A DNA stretch of 64,000 bases from positions 5,332,001-5,396,000 of the forward strand of contig OZ218950.1 of the NCBI GenBank assembly GCA_965112735.1. The letters are read 5' to 3'. The notes beneath the pieces were generated by a model. The model worked only from the letters and a program-made list of their open reading frames with translations. It searched no databases and was not told where the DNA came from. Shown piece after piece: positions 23,301-35,217 of this stretch (its first letter is position 1; each line of letters opens with the position of its first letter). Made by a program: the position numbers and the translations under genes. This DNA is from Phaeosaccion multiseriatum (lineage: Eukaryota; Ochrophyta, other classes).

Positions 23301-26300
23301 AGGGCCGGCGAGGAACTCGCCGAAGGGATGGAGGAAGGAGACGCCTCACTCGCGCTGCCGCCCTTCGACGACACCCCGCGAAGACAGAGCCAGGACCGAG
23401 ACCGGGGGGCGTCAGACCAGGCCGTCAGAGAGCGAGAGGCCAAGGAAGAGGCAGAGGTGCAAGCAGAGCTCGTCTTCAGACAGGTGGGTACATTCGAGTC
23501 GACAAGTTGAAGTTGAAGTTGGCAGCAAGCTTTGAACTGTCCTCTGCCTTTGTCCTTTACATCCTCTCACCCCTCCCCTCCCCCGGCTTGTTGGCATCAA
23601 TCAGGCCAAGATTTTGCTGCATGAGATGTTCGCGATTGGGATGGGCGCTTCGAGCGCTCTTGCCTTTGTGGAGGACGCTACGGACATCATGGCCCTGCCC
23701 AGGCCCAAGCAGCTCAAGCTCCAGGTATATAGAGGCAAAGAGAGGAGGGGGGCTGACCCTGACCACCCATCGCAACCGCAGCGAGTGGACAGAAGGGGGG
23801 TGGAGTGGAGACAACTCCAGCGCTGTGTTGTGCTAAATCGAAATCAACCCTTATAATCCTCCTCCCTCCACACAGGCCATTGTGAACATGATCTGGGAGA
23901 TGACCCCCAACCCCCGGGACATGGCGGACGAGGCGGGCGGGGGCAAGGCTCCTTCTTCTCCAGGGGTGCTAGGCCGTCGCACGCACGCCTTCGATGCCGG
24001 GGGGGGGGACAACAGCTCCAGCAAGCGGTTGTCGCCGCGTCGGCAGGGAAGGTTAGTAAGTCATTTGACACTGCTTGACACAGCTCACTGCCTGGGTCAA
24101 GGGAAGGAAAGGGACCGCACGGGGGGAGCTGCGATGGAAGTCCTCTCCCCGCCGCAGCTGTGCAGAGGGTTATTTTTTCTCTGTTTGTCTCAGCTTACAT
24201 CTCTGTCTCTCTCATGTCTTGCCCTGACCTACTCTGCTACCCTACCCTTGCGCTGGCAGTGAGCAAGCTGCCCTGTCGCCCTCCAAGATGTTCCAGAGCA
24301 CCATCCAAGCTCCGCCAAACAAAGGTGCTGTCCGTCCCGTGCCACGTAGAGGCGAACGACTCTCTTCGCCAATGCCTCCTCTTGGTCTGCGTGTGGGATG
24401 GGGGCCTTCCGTCGTCTCCCCTCCCCCCTCCGGCTCTTTCTGTGTGTGGGTTGCGCTTTTCGATTTTATGACATCTCTCTTGCTGTTTGCCCCTCTGCCA
24501 GGTGACGCCCCCACGACTCCTACTGGTCGGCTTCGCTCCTCCCCAGATGGTACGTCACCGTTAACGATCATGCTCCGGGCTGACTTGCTTTCCTTTGCTT
24601 TTTGTGTAACAGATGGAGAAAGAGAGACAATGAAAAATACTGACCATTCTCCTCTGCCTTGTCTCCAAATGCCAATACCCACATGTCTTGCCTGGCTGGT
24701 ACAAATGATGCAATCCTTCCCGCCCCCTCTCTTCCTTCGCCAGGCAAAAACGCGGGGGACCAATCCGGAGCGGCGGCCGCGCTCCAACAGAGGCGACTTT
24801 CTCCCCCTCGACTCGTGCGTACTGGAGTGCGTACTGCTGGGGCGCGGAATGGTAAGTGGTGGTGTCTTGTTTCGCGCTTCGCAGTAGAAAGGCGTTCGGC
24901 TCTTGCCCCGTTAACCGCAAGGGTCGGCAAAGACAGAGATGGCAATCCCCCCCCTCTCCCGAATGATTTTGAGGATGCTAAGAGGATTGCTTGTTGCTGT
25001 CGTTGCGTGCTGCCGCAATGCTCTCTCTGTTTGTTGGCGCTGGATAGGCTCCCCTGTGCCAAGCGGAGGCGAGGACCACAACTTCTCGGGGCCCGTGCTG
25101 GCAATGTCGGCCACCCCCACTCGCCTCGCCACCGCCTCGGCAGACGGCTCCATCGGCATCTTTGAGCTCAGCTCAGGGGCCAAGATCGTGCAGGTGCGAT
25201 GTGTGGAGTGTGTGCGGACTTGTGCGGAACGGTGGGGCAGGCCTGTCCTCTGCTGTGCGGTGCTTGCTTAGGCAAAGTGTAGATCGAAGCTTGCGGTGCC
25301 ATCCTTGTGCTGGTTTGTTGTCTCGCATTTTGTGTGGCCCCTGCCGGCCGCCTTGCCCTCTCTTCTCTGATGTTCACGCGGTGCGGTGGGGTGCCTGTCC
25401 GCTCCCCTCTCGCAGCTGCTGGGCCACACTCGACCCGTGACGCAAGTGTACTGCGGGGACGACTGGGTGCTCTCGGGCTCCACGGACGGGAGCATTCGAA
25501 TGTGGAGTTTGCCTCCTCAAAGGTGAGTCACTGTCCCTGCCGCAAGAAAAAACAGCCGAAATTATCAATTCCTTCGAGGAGAAGTAAACCTAGAGATTCC
25601 TGCTCTTCCTTTCCCTCGTGGTGTGACTCTCAGCGCCCTTGACGGCAATCGCCGTGGCTTCATGTCGCTCCTTGGGGGCTCCAGCTCTTCTTCCCTCAGC
25701 AAGGCACAGAGCGGATTTCCGCTCGCTGCGGTGACGAAAAGCAGAGTCATGCCGGGAGGGCACGACGGAGCAGTCACAGGGCTCACGGTGTTGCCTGCAG
25801 ATGCGTCGGGCGACCACAGCGCTGTGGCCATCAGTGCGGGGCTCGACAACAAAGTGCGGCTGTGGAGTATGGACGATTGCCGCTGCAAGGTCATCTTCAC
25901 GGGGCACGAGAAGCCGGTGCGGACTACGTACACGTCACACGGCACACGTCTCCGTCCGTCCTAGGACTTACGAGCTTCTGCTGCTTGCAATTTCCGATCC
26001 CCACGCCACACTACCCTCCCCTCCCCGCCCTCTGTTAGATCAATACCGTGACTGCCCGAGAGAATGGGGAGCAGCGACAAATGCTGAGCGGTTCCGACGA
26101 CCACACCGTCCGTCTGTGGGACGTGAACGAAATGACTGGCTGCAAGGCTCTGCGCAAGTTCGTGGGCCACGAGCAGGCGGTGACCGTCGTGCACTTCCTC
26201 GAGCCGAGCAGGTTTACGAGTGTGAGCGGCAGCAACGATCGCACCCTCCGGCTGTGGGACAGTCGGCACAAGGGAGCCGTGGCCGTGCTCACTGGCCACG

Positions 26301-26858
26301 TAGGGCCCATCACGTGCGCACTCATTGGGCGCAGGGACAAGACCATGCTCGTGTCTGGCGCCGCCGACAAGACGGCCATGGTGTGGGACCTTCGCTCGAC
26401 GGTACGAAGTGCTGGTCGGTCTGTGTATACATTGTCTCTCGCCTTGAGGTGCTTTGCTTTTGCGACTGACCCTTCGTTTGCTCCCTCCTCCTCACCCCCC
26501 AACCCGCCCTCGGATTACGCGACTCATCACGAAGGGGTCTGGACCGGTCCACGTGCTGGCGGGCCATTCGGACCGCGTGACTTGCGTGCAGGAGGTCAAC
26601 TCTAAGAACATCATGACCGCGTCCGAGGACTCCAAGGTCATCGAGTGGGACCCCAGCACCGGCGTGTGCCTCGCAGCGCACCGTGACCACTCGCAAGGCG
26701 TGACGTGCAGCGCCGTCAACGATGAGGTGCTTGCCACCGGGGCGTGGGACGGGAGCGTCCTACTCTGGGGTAGAAAACGAGGCAAAACCTCAGTAGGGAA
26801 AGGAATAGGGAGGACCGCTAAGACACTCTCGCACACTCACACTCTCCAAAAAACATAA
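16105..26858 (+). CDS. C2-DENN-WD40 protein, SCD1-like Rab GEF
   Basis: A 27-exon gene for about 2195 residues; every junction I chose keeps phase. DENN proteins are Rab guanine-nucleotide exchange factors acting at membranes. The N-terminus reads as a C2 domain (EGTLTLNVLEGADLLAG, then AVWNEEFLFDG). The DENN module spans roughly exons 5-10 (17506-19953), including LVDYFLVIGPAL, FLWVPTCLCVLTHIPVIEEL, ESPIILHSSNMAML and YPLQWPFLYVPILP. After a long disordered middle, a WD40 propeller fills the C-terminus (about 25080-26790; for example SGSDDHTVRLWDV and SGAADKTAMVWDL). DENN plus C-terminal WD40 recalls plant SCD1; the N-terminal C2 is additional. Starts at 16105 or 16060 are both possible. Around 22707-22936 a small optional exon may exist, and exon 7 could start at 18403 instead of 18427. 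Confidence 0.87.
20287..20331 (+). repeat. AGT trinucleotide microsatellite
   Basis: About 15 units of agt lie in the intron 20234-20494 of the DENN gene. Confidence 0.9.
21945..22090 (+). repeat. Degenerate CTAC tetranucleotide array
   Basis: Imperfect ctac/ccta units fill about 145 bp of the intron 21805-22118. The pyrimidine-rich array leads up to the acceptor at 22117-22118. Confidence 0.85.
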
Positions 26859-26928
26859 TTGAACCAAGCGTGAACAAATGAATCCACTCATTAAAATTAA
26901 TTCATTGAGGGCGCTTCCGTGGTGTTTC

Positions 26929-29900
26929 TCAGCTGCCGCCCCCGTCGCCCTCGCTGTCGTCGGAGTCCTCGTCCGATGAGAAGTCGGAGTCGCCGAACAG
27001 CCGCAAGGCCACCTCTGCTTGCACTTTTGGATGCTATTTTGAAGCGAATAGAGGTCAAGGGGCAAAGGAGGAGGCGAGGAAGATAAGAACAAAGGATGAA
27101 AGGACAGTGGGACAGAGCGAGGTATCAATGTCCCAAACCCCCTCCCCCCCCCCCTTCTCCCCTACCGGGCCGACAAACGCACGTACCCCTGCCTTTTTGG
27201 TGCGTACTTTCTTCTTTTGCTTGAGCTGCTCCCGCTCACGGGCAATGGCTGCAAAACAAGCACACAGAGACCAGGCACGCGCGCACACACACACACACAC
27301 ACGTACGTATACACACATACAAAGGGGGTAGAGTTTGGAGGCGTTAGGGTTAGGGTAAAGTAGATGGAGGACAGCAAAGCAAAGCAATCTCTGTGGGTCT
27401 ACGCACCATCTTCCTCCCTCTCAAAATTGGCTAAGCCTTCGGGATCGAGTTCCTGGTCGAATACGACAACCAAGTCTCCCTCCTGTAAGAGCTTCTGGTC
27501 CGCGCCCTTGCCCGCCTTCTTCCCCTTCCTTCCCTTCCCCCCCCCGCCACTGGCCCCTCCTACTGCGGCCGACTCGCCGTTCTGGCCAAGGCGAGTCTGC
27601 GCATGGTTATCGATTACATTGTTATCATGACGCACGCAGGAGAGAAGAGGAGGAGAGTGAGTAACCCAAAATGTGTGGCACTTCGTGTGAGGGACGAACA
27701 TGTGCCCTTGCCCACCACGGACACACACAAGAGAGATAGAGAGAGAAAGAAAGAGAGAGAGGGTAGGTTGCAGTGCTTGTACCAACGCACTTACCCACAC
27801 GTGTTTGTTTGCATTCTGCTTGACAATGCCTAGTCTCTCCTTCGGGATGACTCCGTCAAAAGCAGACGCGCAGCACGCCTGGAAATCTGGCAATGTTGGC
27901 CGAGCTCCCTTCTCGCCCTCCACCACCACGCACACCGGGGGGCCCGGCCACGCGGGCACATCGACCTTGTCTCCCAACGGGTCTCGCCTCATAAACGCCC
28001 AGAGGCAAATCGCGTTGGGCCCGACTGCCGGGTCCAGGCCATTGAGATAGCCCACACCCTTCGAGGGGGGTGCCAGCATCACCACGAGCGGGCGTCTCCC
28101 TGCACAAGAGAGGCGGAGATGATGACCAAACCGAATAAGGGAAGTGGGTTCAGGGTGCTGCGTACGACGAAAAGCGCTCGTATGCGAAGAAAGGGCGGGT
28201 TCACGTACCAGTCACTTTCACGCGTTTGAGGTTCCGCATCGCCCCATTTCCCCCATCCCGTATGATTCGTCCGGGCAGCCCATCGTCGCGCAGCTAAGGT
28301 GGAAGAAGGGGTGGGGAATGTGTAACACAGAAGAAAGGAACGGAACATCATGAAACGCAAGGGGGCAGAGGAGACGCAGAAGGAAAGAAGTGAACGACGC
28401 ACGTGCACCACCTACCTCTCGAAGAAGCAAATTTTTCTCGTCAAGAGAGCCGGCGCTGACCATCGCAGTCCCCTCGTCCGCGTCTCTGTCTCTTGTTCCT
28501 TCTTCGTCTCCGTGGCAGCCTCCATCTGGAGACCCAAAGTCAGTGTACATCGTTGCCGTCCCCACTGCGTTCGACGGCTCATAGCCGCCGCCCCCCCCCC
28601 CTCCTCCTCCTCCTCCTCCTCCTCCTCTCCTCTTCTTCTTGGCTTCTTTCTTCTTCGTGCCCCTAGTGGGATTGCGATTCGCCTTCTCTCGTTCCGTCTT
28701 CAAAGCCGTGCAAACACTCGTTCTGAGCCTGTGCACCATCTCGTTCTCAAAGAGTGATACCGATACCAACGGACGGACCAGCTGCTTGCGGTACTGAATC
28801 AGGCGGTCGAGCGCATCTCCTTGACCAGTCCCTGCGTCCCCTCCCCCTTCCAGCGGCTCCTCAATGCCGAGCCGCTCTTCATCTGGCCTCCACAAGAGCA
28901 CTTCCACCTTCACTTGACCAGGCACCGGGGACTCCCCCTCCTCAAGAAGCACGGTGTCGGACTCTGGGATTCCAGAGTCCTTGAGCTGAATAGGCCGAAT
29001 ATCGTGCACCCCCTTGGTACCCTGATCCTTCTTGGTGGCCACCACACCCTCCATCGCCTCGTCGTTCCAGTTGAGAAGACGAACTCGTCTGGGGATATCT
29101 ACACATCCCTCGAGAATCTTCTTCTCCTCAACAGCAACCTTCACCATCTCCTCAATGACGCGATCCACAATCCAGTCCACTTGCACTTCCACCTCCAGCG
29201 TGCCAGGCAGGCGAAATCCAGCCTTCGCCGGGTTGAGCTTCACCTCACGGTCGTTGCCCTCGACGACAACAAAGCGCACCACCGTTCTTCCCTCCGTCGT
29301 GACTGGCGCCCTGTAAGTGCAAAGGAAATGGAGTTCACAATTAGGTCGTTGGAACAGATAGAGCACTTTCTTGCTCCTTCTTCTCGTCCCCCCCCCCCCC
29401 CCTCACCTTTCCAACATGAGAGCTGAACCGTCTCGTATCATCGCTGCCTTGAGTGTTTCCTCGCCAACATCCAGAACAAAGCCCGACTTCTTGAGCCTTG
29501 TCAGGGCCAGCAACTCCGATATGGGTTTCTCCTCGACAGAGACTTGATGCAGCACGTCCGGAGCGGGGGGCTCTGGCACTCCAATAAATGCCTTCGCTAG
29601 CACCATCCTTTGAAGCATCTCCACTGTGGTTTCCGTCTCGTCGCACTCAATTTCCACTGTAGAGGACAGGAACGTGGACGAAAGGAGCACTGGTAGGTTG
29701 GAGGCTGACACGGGTGCGTAGCCCTTAGCCTTCATCTCCGTCACGAGGGAGGGTTCCAGCTCAATGCTGACCCTGACCAGTTGGCTCTGCAAAGTCGCGT
29801 AGAGCTCCGCAAGAGTGTCGCTAAAGTTGCTGTCATCCTGCACCTCGACCAAGAGCTGACCAACAAGAGCGGAGGAAGAACACGCACACACACAACACAC

Positions 29901-29989
29901 ACACAGGACAAGAAGCACGAGAGGTCAGGTCGCCCGGCCGACGGATATCCTTTTGTCCCTTTCACCAAGGCAGGCGGAGGGCGGGCGAG

Positions 29990-30020
<31 letters not shown>

Positions 30021-33000
30021 ACCTCCTGATCTTGCATGAGCTGAAAAATCGCGCCGTGGCCCCGGCCAGCAGGCTCGACCCTGCCCAGCTCCACCGCTTC
30101 CACCTTGCGCCCCCTTCCAGTCGGCTGTAATGTGGAAACGATGAGGGTCTGCATGTTCGCCATGTCAGGTAGCTTTGCTCGCAACACCTTCCGCATGTCG
30201 TCCTCCCTGGTCTCCACGCACAGAATCTCATTGAGCACCTTGCTGCTTACGGGACCCCCCCTGCTGCTGCCCGTGTCCTGCCGTGATAGATAGCGCAGCT
30301 TCACCTCGACTGGGCGCGTAGATGGCGCACCGATGCTCCCCAGCGCAATCTGCTTCCCCGCCAAGACCGACCCTTTGGTATTGTTCGCCCACGCGCAGAG
30401 CACAGAGCCATCCTCAATACCCGCTACCTCTCGCAGAGAGACTCCACCCGGACTACCGCCACCGTTGCTGGTGATGCTGCTGCTGCTGCTGCTGCTGCTG
30501 CTACCATTGGCATAGGCAAGTGTAGTCGATGCATCGTCGAAGTGCTTATCCAGGTAAAAGCCCGGACCGTGGAGAGCCAACAGAGTAAGCTGAACGTCGC
30601 CAACTTTGCGACTCAGGCCACGCTTGGCGCAGTCTCCTTTCGATCCCACTTTCTCAAGGACCAATTGCTTGAGGTCCGTGAGAGTAGCGCGGTCGTCGAT
30701 GTCGAGCTCTACTGTGTCCGCCCCTGCCGGATCCTTCTTGACCAAGTGGTGCCCCACCCATTTGAATTGACTCCCAAACATCACCTATACCAACAAACGA
30801 GCGCGTTCCAAGTATTAAAAGGGAGAAGAGGGTAGAGTCAACAGGTGCTTAACCCAAACCTTGAGCTAGCGCTCCCGAACTCCAGCTTTCCATGACTCAT
30901 CGCCCTTCTATCACGCTGCCCACACCCCTCCCATACCTACCTTTAGCGAGAGCTTGTGCGAGCCCGTCTCGAACATTTCCCGCTCTTTCCTCAGGGCTGC
31001 GTTCTCCTCTCCCACTCTCTTTTGCCAGTACTCAGGCGGTTCTATGGTCATCTCGAGTTCGTCTAGTTCCTCGTCTTGTCCGTGGTCCAGCCAGCGCCCT
31101 CTGTTGAGCGAAGCAAAGGATTGGATGGCGCACACACCTCGAGATCAATTTGTGGACGTGACATGCAGTGCAAAGGCCAACGAGAGCAAGAGGACACACC
31201 CAACGACTGACCTGTAGATGAGGATGTAAGCGCTCTCCCTGCCTTCGAAAGGCTTCTCCAAGTCACGCACGCTGATGGGATTGATGTTCCGGTCGTCAAA
31301 GTTGAACCAGCGACCGAAGTCCTCCGCCATCACGACTTCGATCTGCAAAGGGGGAGGGGGGTTGGGGCAAGAGCTTGCTTTTAGTTGATAGTCAGAGGTT
31401 TGTCTCTCTCTCTTCGCAATTCCACAAATGCTCCGACACACCTCCACATTCTGGTCCTTCGACAGTCCCTGGACCCTCTCCCCCTTCTCTCCATGCCCAC
31501 TCAACCCAAGGGCCTTGGCCTGCTGCTCAGCACGGGCCGCTTCAGTCATGGCACGCTGTACTTGAAGTTCCGCAGCGCTGGCTTGTGCACTCTGTGCGCG
31601 TGTGTGAGCGTGTGGGTGGGGGGGTGTGGGTGAGTATGCGTGAGAGCGTATGCACGAGAGGAGCAGCGACTAAGACTTGTTCCGCGCTTGTCCAGCTTAT
31701 CGCCCTCACCTTCTCTTGAGCCGCACGCTCCAGAGACCTGAGCTTGCTCATTGGTACCGCTGTCTCCGTGTCCGGAGAGTTCTCCCGTGCCCCATGCACG
31801 GTTCCGCCTCCGCCTCCTCCTCCTGCTTCCACATACTTGGGCTTGCGGGCTTTCGAGGGTACAGCTTTCGCCGTCTCTCTGGGAGGCAAGTCCGCAGGCT
31901 CCTATTACAGCAAATGGGTGTTAAAGGAAGGGATGCTGTGGTCAGAGGTTTTGCTTCGTTTAAAGCAAAGTCAACACACACACATTCACATCCTTCTCCA
32001 CAGTTGCACGTACTTGTATGAGCACGACCAGCTCACCGCGGTCTTCTCTGACCCACAAGTACCTGCCAATGGGGAAACAAACCAAGAGCAGAAAGGAGGA
32101 GAAGGAGAAGAAGAAGAAGAAGAAGAAGAAGAAGAAGAAGAAGAAGAAGGAAGAAGAAGAAGAAGAAGAAGAAGAAGAAGAAGATTGATCAGCAGGGCGG
32201 TTCCGTTACACTCTGCCTTCCCGACCCTGCTCTACATGCAGGTTCTTTCCATCGTGCAAACCAACCAACCTTTGATGCCGCCGGATCAAGCCGTGGATGT
32301 AGCCCGAGATGATCAGGTTGGTCTCCTCCTCGAGCCTCGTAAGAAGCACCGCCTTCAAGAGCGACGGCCCGCGGGCACTAGGAGTGCCGCAATCCCTGAG
32401 TATCTTGCACATTGCCAATATCACCATATCATCATCCTTGGCTACGATTCTTCTCCGTTCACCCTCGTTGCGTAAAACTACCGCCGCGTTGTCGGCCTTG
32501 TTCTCCTTGCCCGCCTTCTTCCCCTTCTTTGCCTTGTCCTTGCCCTTTACGGTCCACACGTCGTCACTGCCTCCTTCGTCCACTGATGGGCCGCTCCCCT
32601 TCGAAAGCGGAACGAATGGGCCGCTTAGCGTCTCCGCAGCTGCTGCTGCTGCGCTACTACCTACTGCAGCCATTGCCTCCTCCTCGACAGCGTACGCCGC
32701 CATGGCAGCCTCGCCATCCGCCTTCTCCTGAGCGGCTCTTGCAAGAGCCACTGCATCAGCTGCTGCGGCCACGGCCGCCGAGGCGCTGTTTCTCTGCGCT
32801 GCGAGATGAAACGGATCAACTCTCTCCCTGTCCTCTTTGGCGTCTATGCTGCTGCTAGTTGGGGGATTGCCCTTCCCAGCTTGCCCTGGTGCTGCTCCTG
32901 CTCCTGCTGCAGCACTCGTCAACCCTGGAGGTTGCCACGTCTCACTCTCACTGCAGTCCCGAATATACGCATGATAATGCCCAGAATGTGCCCCGCCGCT

Positions 33001-35068
33001 ATGGATCACGACCGCGAAAAGGTCATACACCATGTCCTCCTTCTCAACACGCTGTGCAAGCTCCTGTCCTTTGACTTCGTCCATGCTCTGCTGCTCTCCC
33101 CGCTGGACGATAAGAGAGCTCTGCCTGACTGCGTCGCACACATCCTGCTGCTCCCCTGCATGCTGTAGCTCCGAGTATAGCTGGGCAATCTCCCCTTCCT
33201 CGTCCTCTTGGGCTAGCTCTGGGTTCTTGAGAATGAGGTCCTCCTTTCGCCTCTGCGTCTCCTTCCACGCTGCACCGTCAACGAAGGGCTTCATGCTCAT
33301 CCGCAGGGGATAGGCGAAGCGGTCATTCACCTGTACAGCGAGGAGGCGCCGCAGGAGTAATGGTGGGTCTTTCCATCGAGAGAATAGTTAATGAAAAGAC
33401 CAAGGCATTCTACGCACAAAAACGCACCTTCACACGCTCGCCGGTGTTCCGATCATAGTCAAAGCGGTTGAGACTCAGCACGAGTAGGGGGGGGAGCTTG
33501 GATATTCGCTGGCTTCTCAGGGCCAACGTCCGGCTCTCACAGCGGTCGCAGTGGTACTTGTTGTCACCCGCCAGCAACTCTGGGCGTGTGTACGCGAGCA
33601 GCGAAGACATGACGTCTTTCCGGCCACTCACCTAAGGAGGGGAGGTTTGCGGGTTGCTGTGTTAAAGACGGATAACCCCAAGACCTGTGTGCTGATAAAA
33701 AGAAATAGTCCACTTACCCGCAATATGAGGTCCCCAAAGCTCTCCTCTCTCTTGCTGACGTACTTGCACTGAAGGCACTCTACTTGGTTGACAAGCGTTC
33801 CCTTGTAGAGGCGAGGCACGAGCTTCTGGAACTTTGTCTTGTTGAGCGACTTCTCCAGCGCTTCCAGCAGCTTTCGATTCAGCTCGTGCACGTCGTGCTG
33901 GGGGTTGGTGGGACGTGAGGGTTGAGGATGGGTGAGTCTCACCGTTCTCTCTCTCTTTCGACTCAAGAGACCAAGGGCACACACCTGGACTCTGCCGTCG
34001 TCTCCCTCCCACTTGAAGCCCTTGGACGTCAGGTCCTCCGTGGAAATCGTGTGCCTGTCGACAAGCTCAAGCCGGGTGAACAGGCGTTGCAGCTCCAGGG
34101 GAATCAGCTTTGCCCTCGACAGCCCCTGCACACGGGGGTTGGAGGACATGAGGATGTAGGGGTCATTTACCCAGAGCAAGACAGAAACAGTTTACCAACC
34201 ATTGGCGAGCCACTCTATACCTTCTTTTTGAGCTTCTTGCTGCTCTCCACGGCTGCGAGATGCGCCTCTGAGGTGCCGTATCCTGGAAGCGGCGTGTCGA
34301 AGTCTGGGTCTTCCGAGTGCTGGATGACCCACTCCATAGCCTCAGAGACGCCTTTGTTGCCAGTCCGTATAGCAGCCTTGGTCGCTCCATGCTCTGAAAA
34401 GCCCATGTCGCGGATTTCCTTAACAATGGCGGCATCCTGGAATATCCGCGCGAGGCGGTGGGGGGGCGGGGGGGGGGGGGTACAGAACAGCTCGCACCTC
34501 ATATCCAAAGGGGTTGCCCATGGATTCAATTCAATACAAGGCACAGCAGCAGCGGCGACTTGAGGAGGAACCGCGAGAAGAAGTTGCTCACCGGTTCCGG
34601 CCCTTGTCTTTGCCCCAGCAGCTTGTCCTTCTCCCGTTGCCGCGCTTGCTCAATGTCTTGCGTTCGCTTCCGCTCCTCTGCCTCCTGCTCGAAGAAGAAG
34701 AAGAGAGCACATATTTGGGATTACTTACTTATAATCCCTCCCGCTCCGTCCCTTGCCTCCCTCCCCCCCTCCCTGCATCCTCCCCCCCTTTCTCTCTCTC
34801 TCACCTGCTCCTCCTGAGCACCCACTCCGAGCAGAGTGGGGTCAATCGCGTAGAGGCCACTTCTCAGCTCGGGCGCCATGTACATGGCCTGCAGGAGAGA
34901 GTTCAAGTAGCACGTGGCTCCCTGATTATCCAACCCCACAAAGCCACTCTCCTGCCGGCCCGGATCCGGAGCGGGGCCATTTCCTGCTTGCCCACCAGCA
35001 GCGGATGGAGTGGACCCCTCCACAGGATAAGAGCCATCGTCAAATGACTCTTCGAATGCACCAAGCAT
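26929..35068 (-). CDS. Large USP-family deubiquitinase, USP40-like, with internal UBA
   Basis: Cysteine protease removing ubiquitin, about 1880 residues in about 20 exons. The Cys box [16 protein letters not shown] places the nucleophile near residue 53. The zinc-ribbon pairs are CLQC and CDRC. The His box [13 protein letters not shown] places the histidine near residue 484. A UBA domain ([20 protein letters not shown], about residues 122-165) sits between the Cys box and the [10 protein letters not shown] segment. Downstream are an Ala-rich insert, ESAYILIYR, and long ubiquitin-like/USP40-type repeats, ending in an acidic tail ([15 protein letters not shown]). First exons: 35068-34805, 34684-34592, 34436-34221, 34125-33985, 33897-33718, 33631-33428, 33330-32270. 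The last junctions are unresolved: 27248-27240 as a 9-nt exon joining 27023, or a longer exon to 27187 joining near 27013. The start at 35068 is the first ATG in the open frame. Confidence 0.88.
32098..32184 (-). repeat. TTC/GAA trinucleotide array
   Basis: About 27 GAA units on the + strand lie in a USP intron (32063-32269). On the gene's own strand this is a long TTC polypyrimidine run located between donor and acceptor. Confidence 0.9.
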
Positions 35069-35217
35069 TGCTGCGCGCTCCTCTACCACCCCCTGTTGTT
35101 CATTGAATTACTTGATTGAGAGGGAATGGGCGGGGGGGGGGGGGGTGAGCTGATACTTCAATTTCCCCCCCCCACGGCGGCACTAAAAGTAAAAAAATCA
35201 TTAGACCCGGACCCGCG
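35069..35217. promoter_or_regulatory. Divergent promoter between the USP and MoeB-like genes
   Basis: 149 bp separate the two start codons on opposite strands. It contains G/C homopolymers (35131-35144 and 35163-35174). No TATA box is obvious. Confidence 0.5.
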
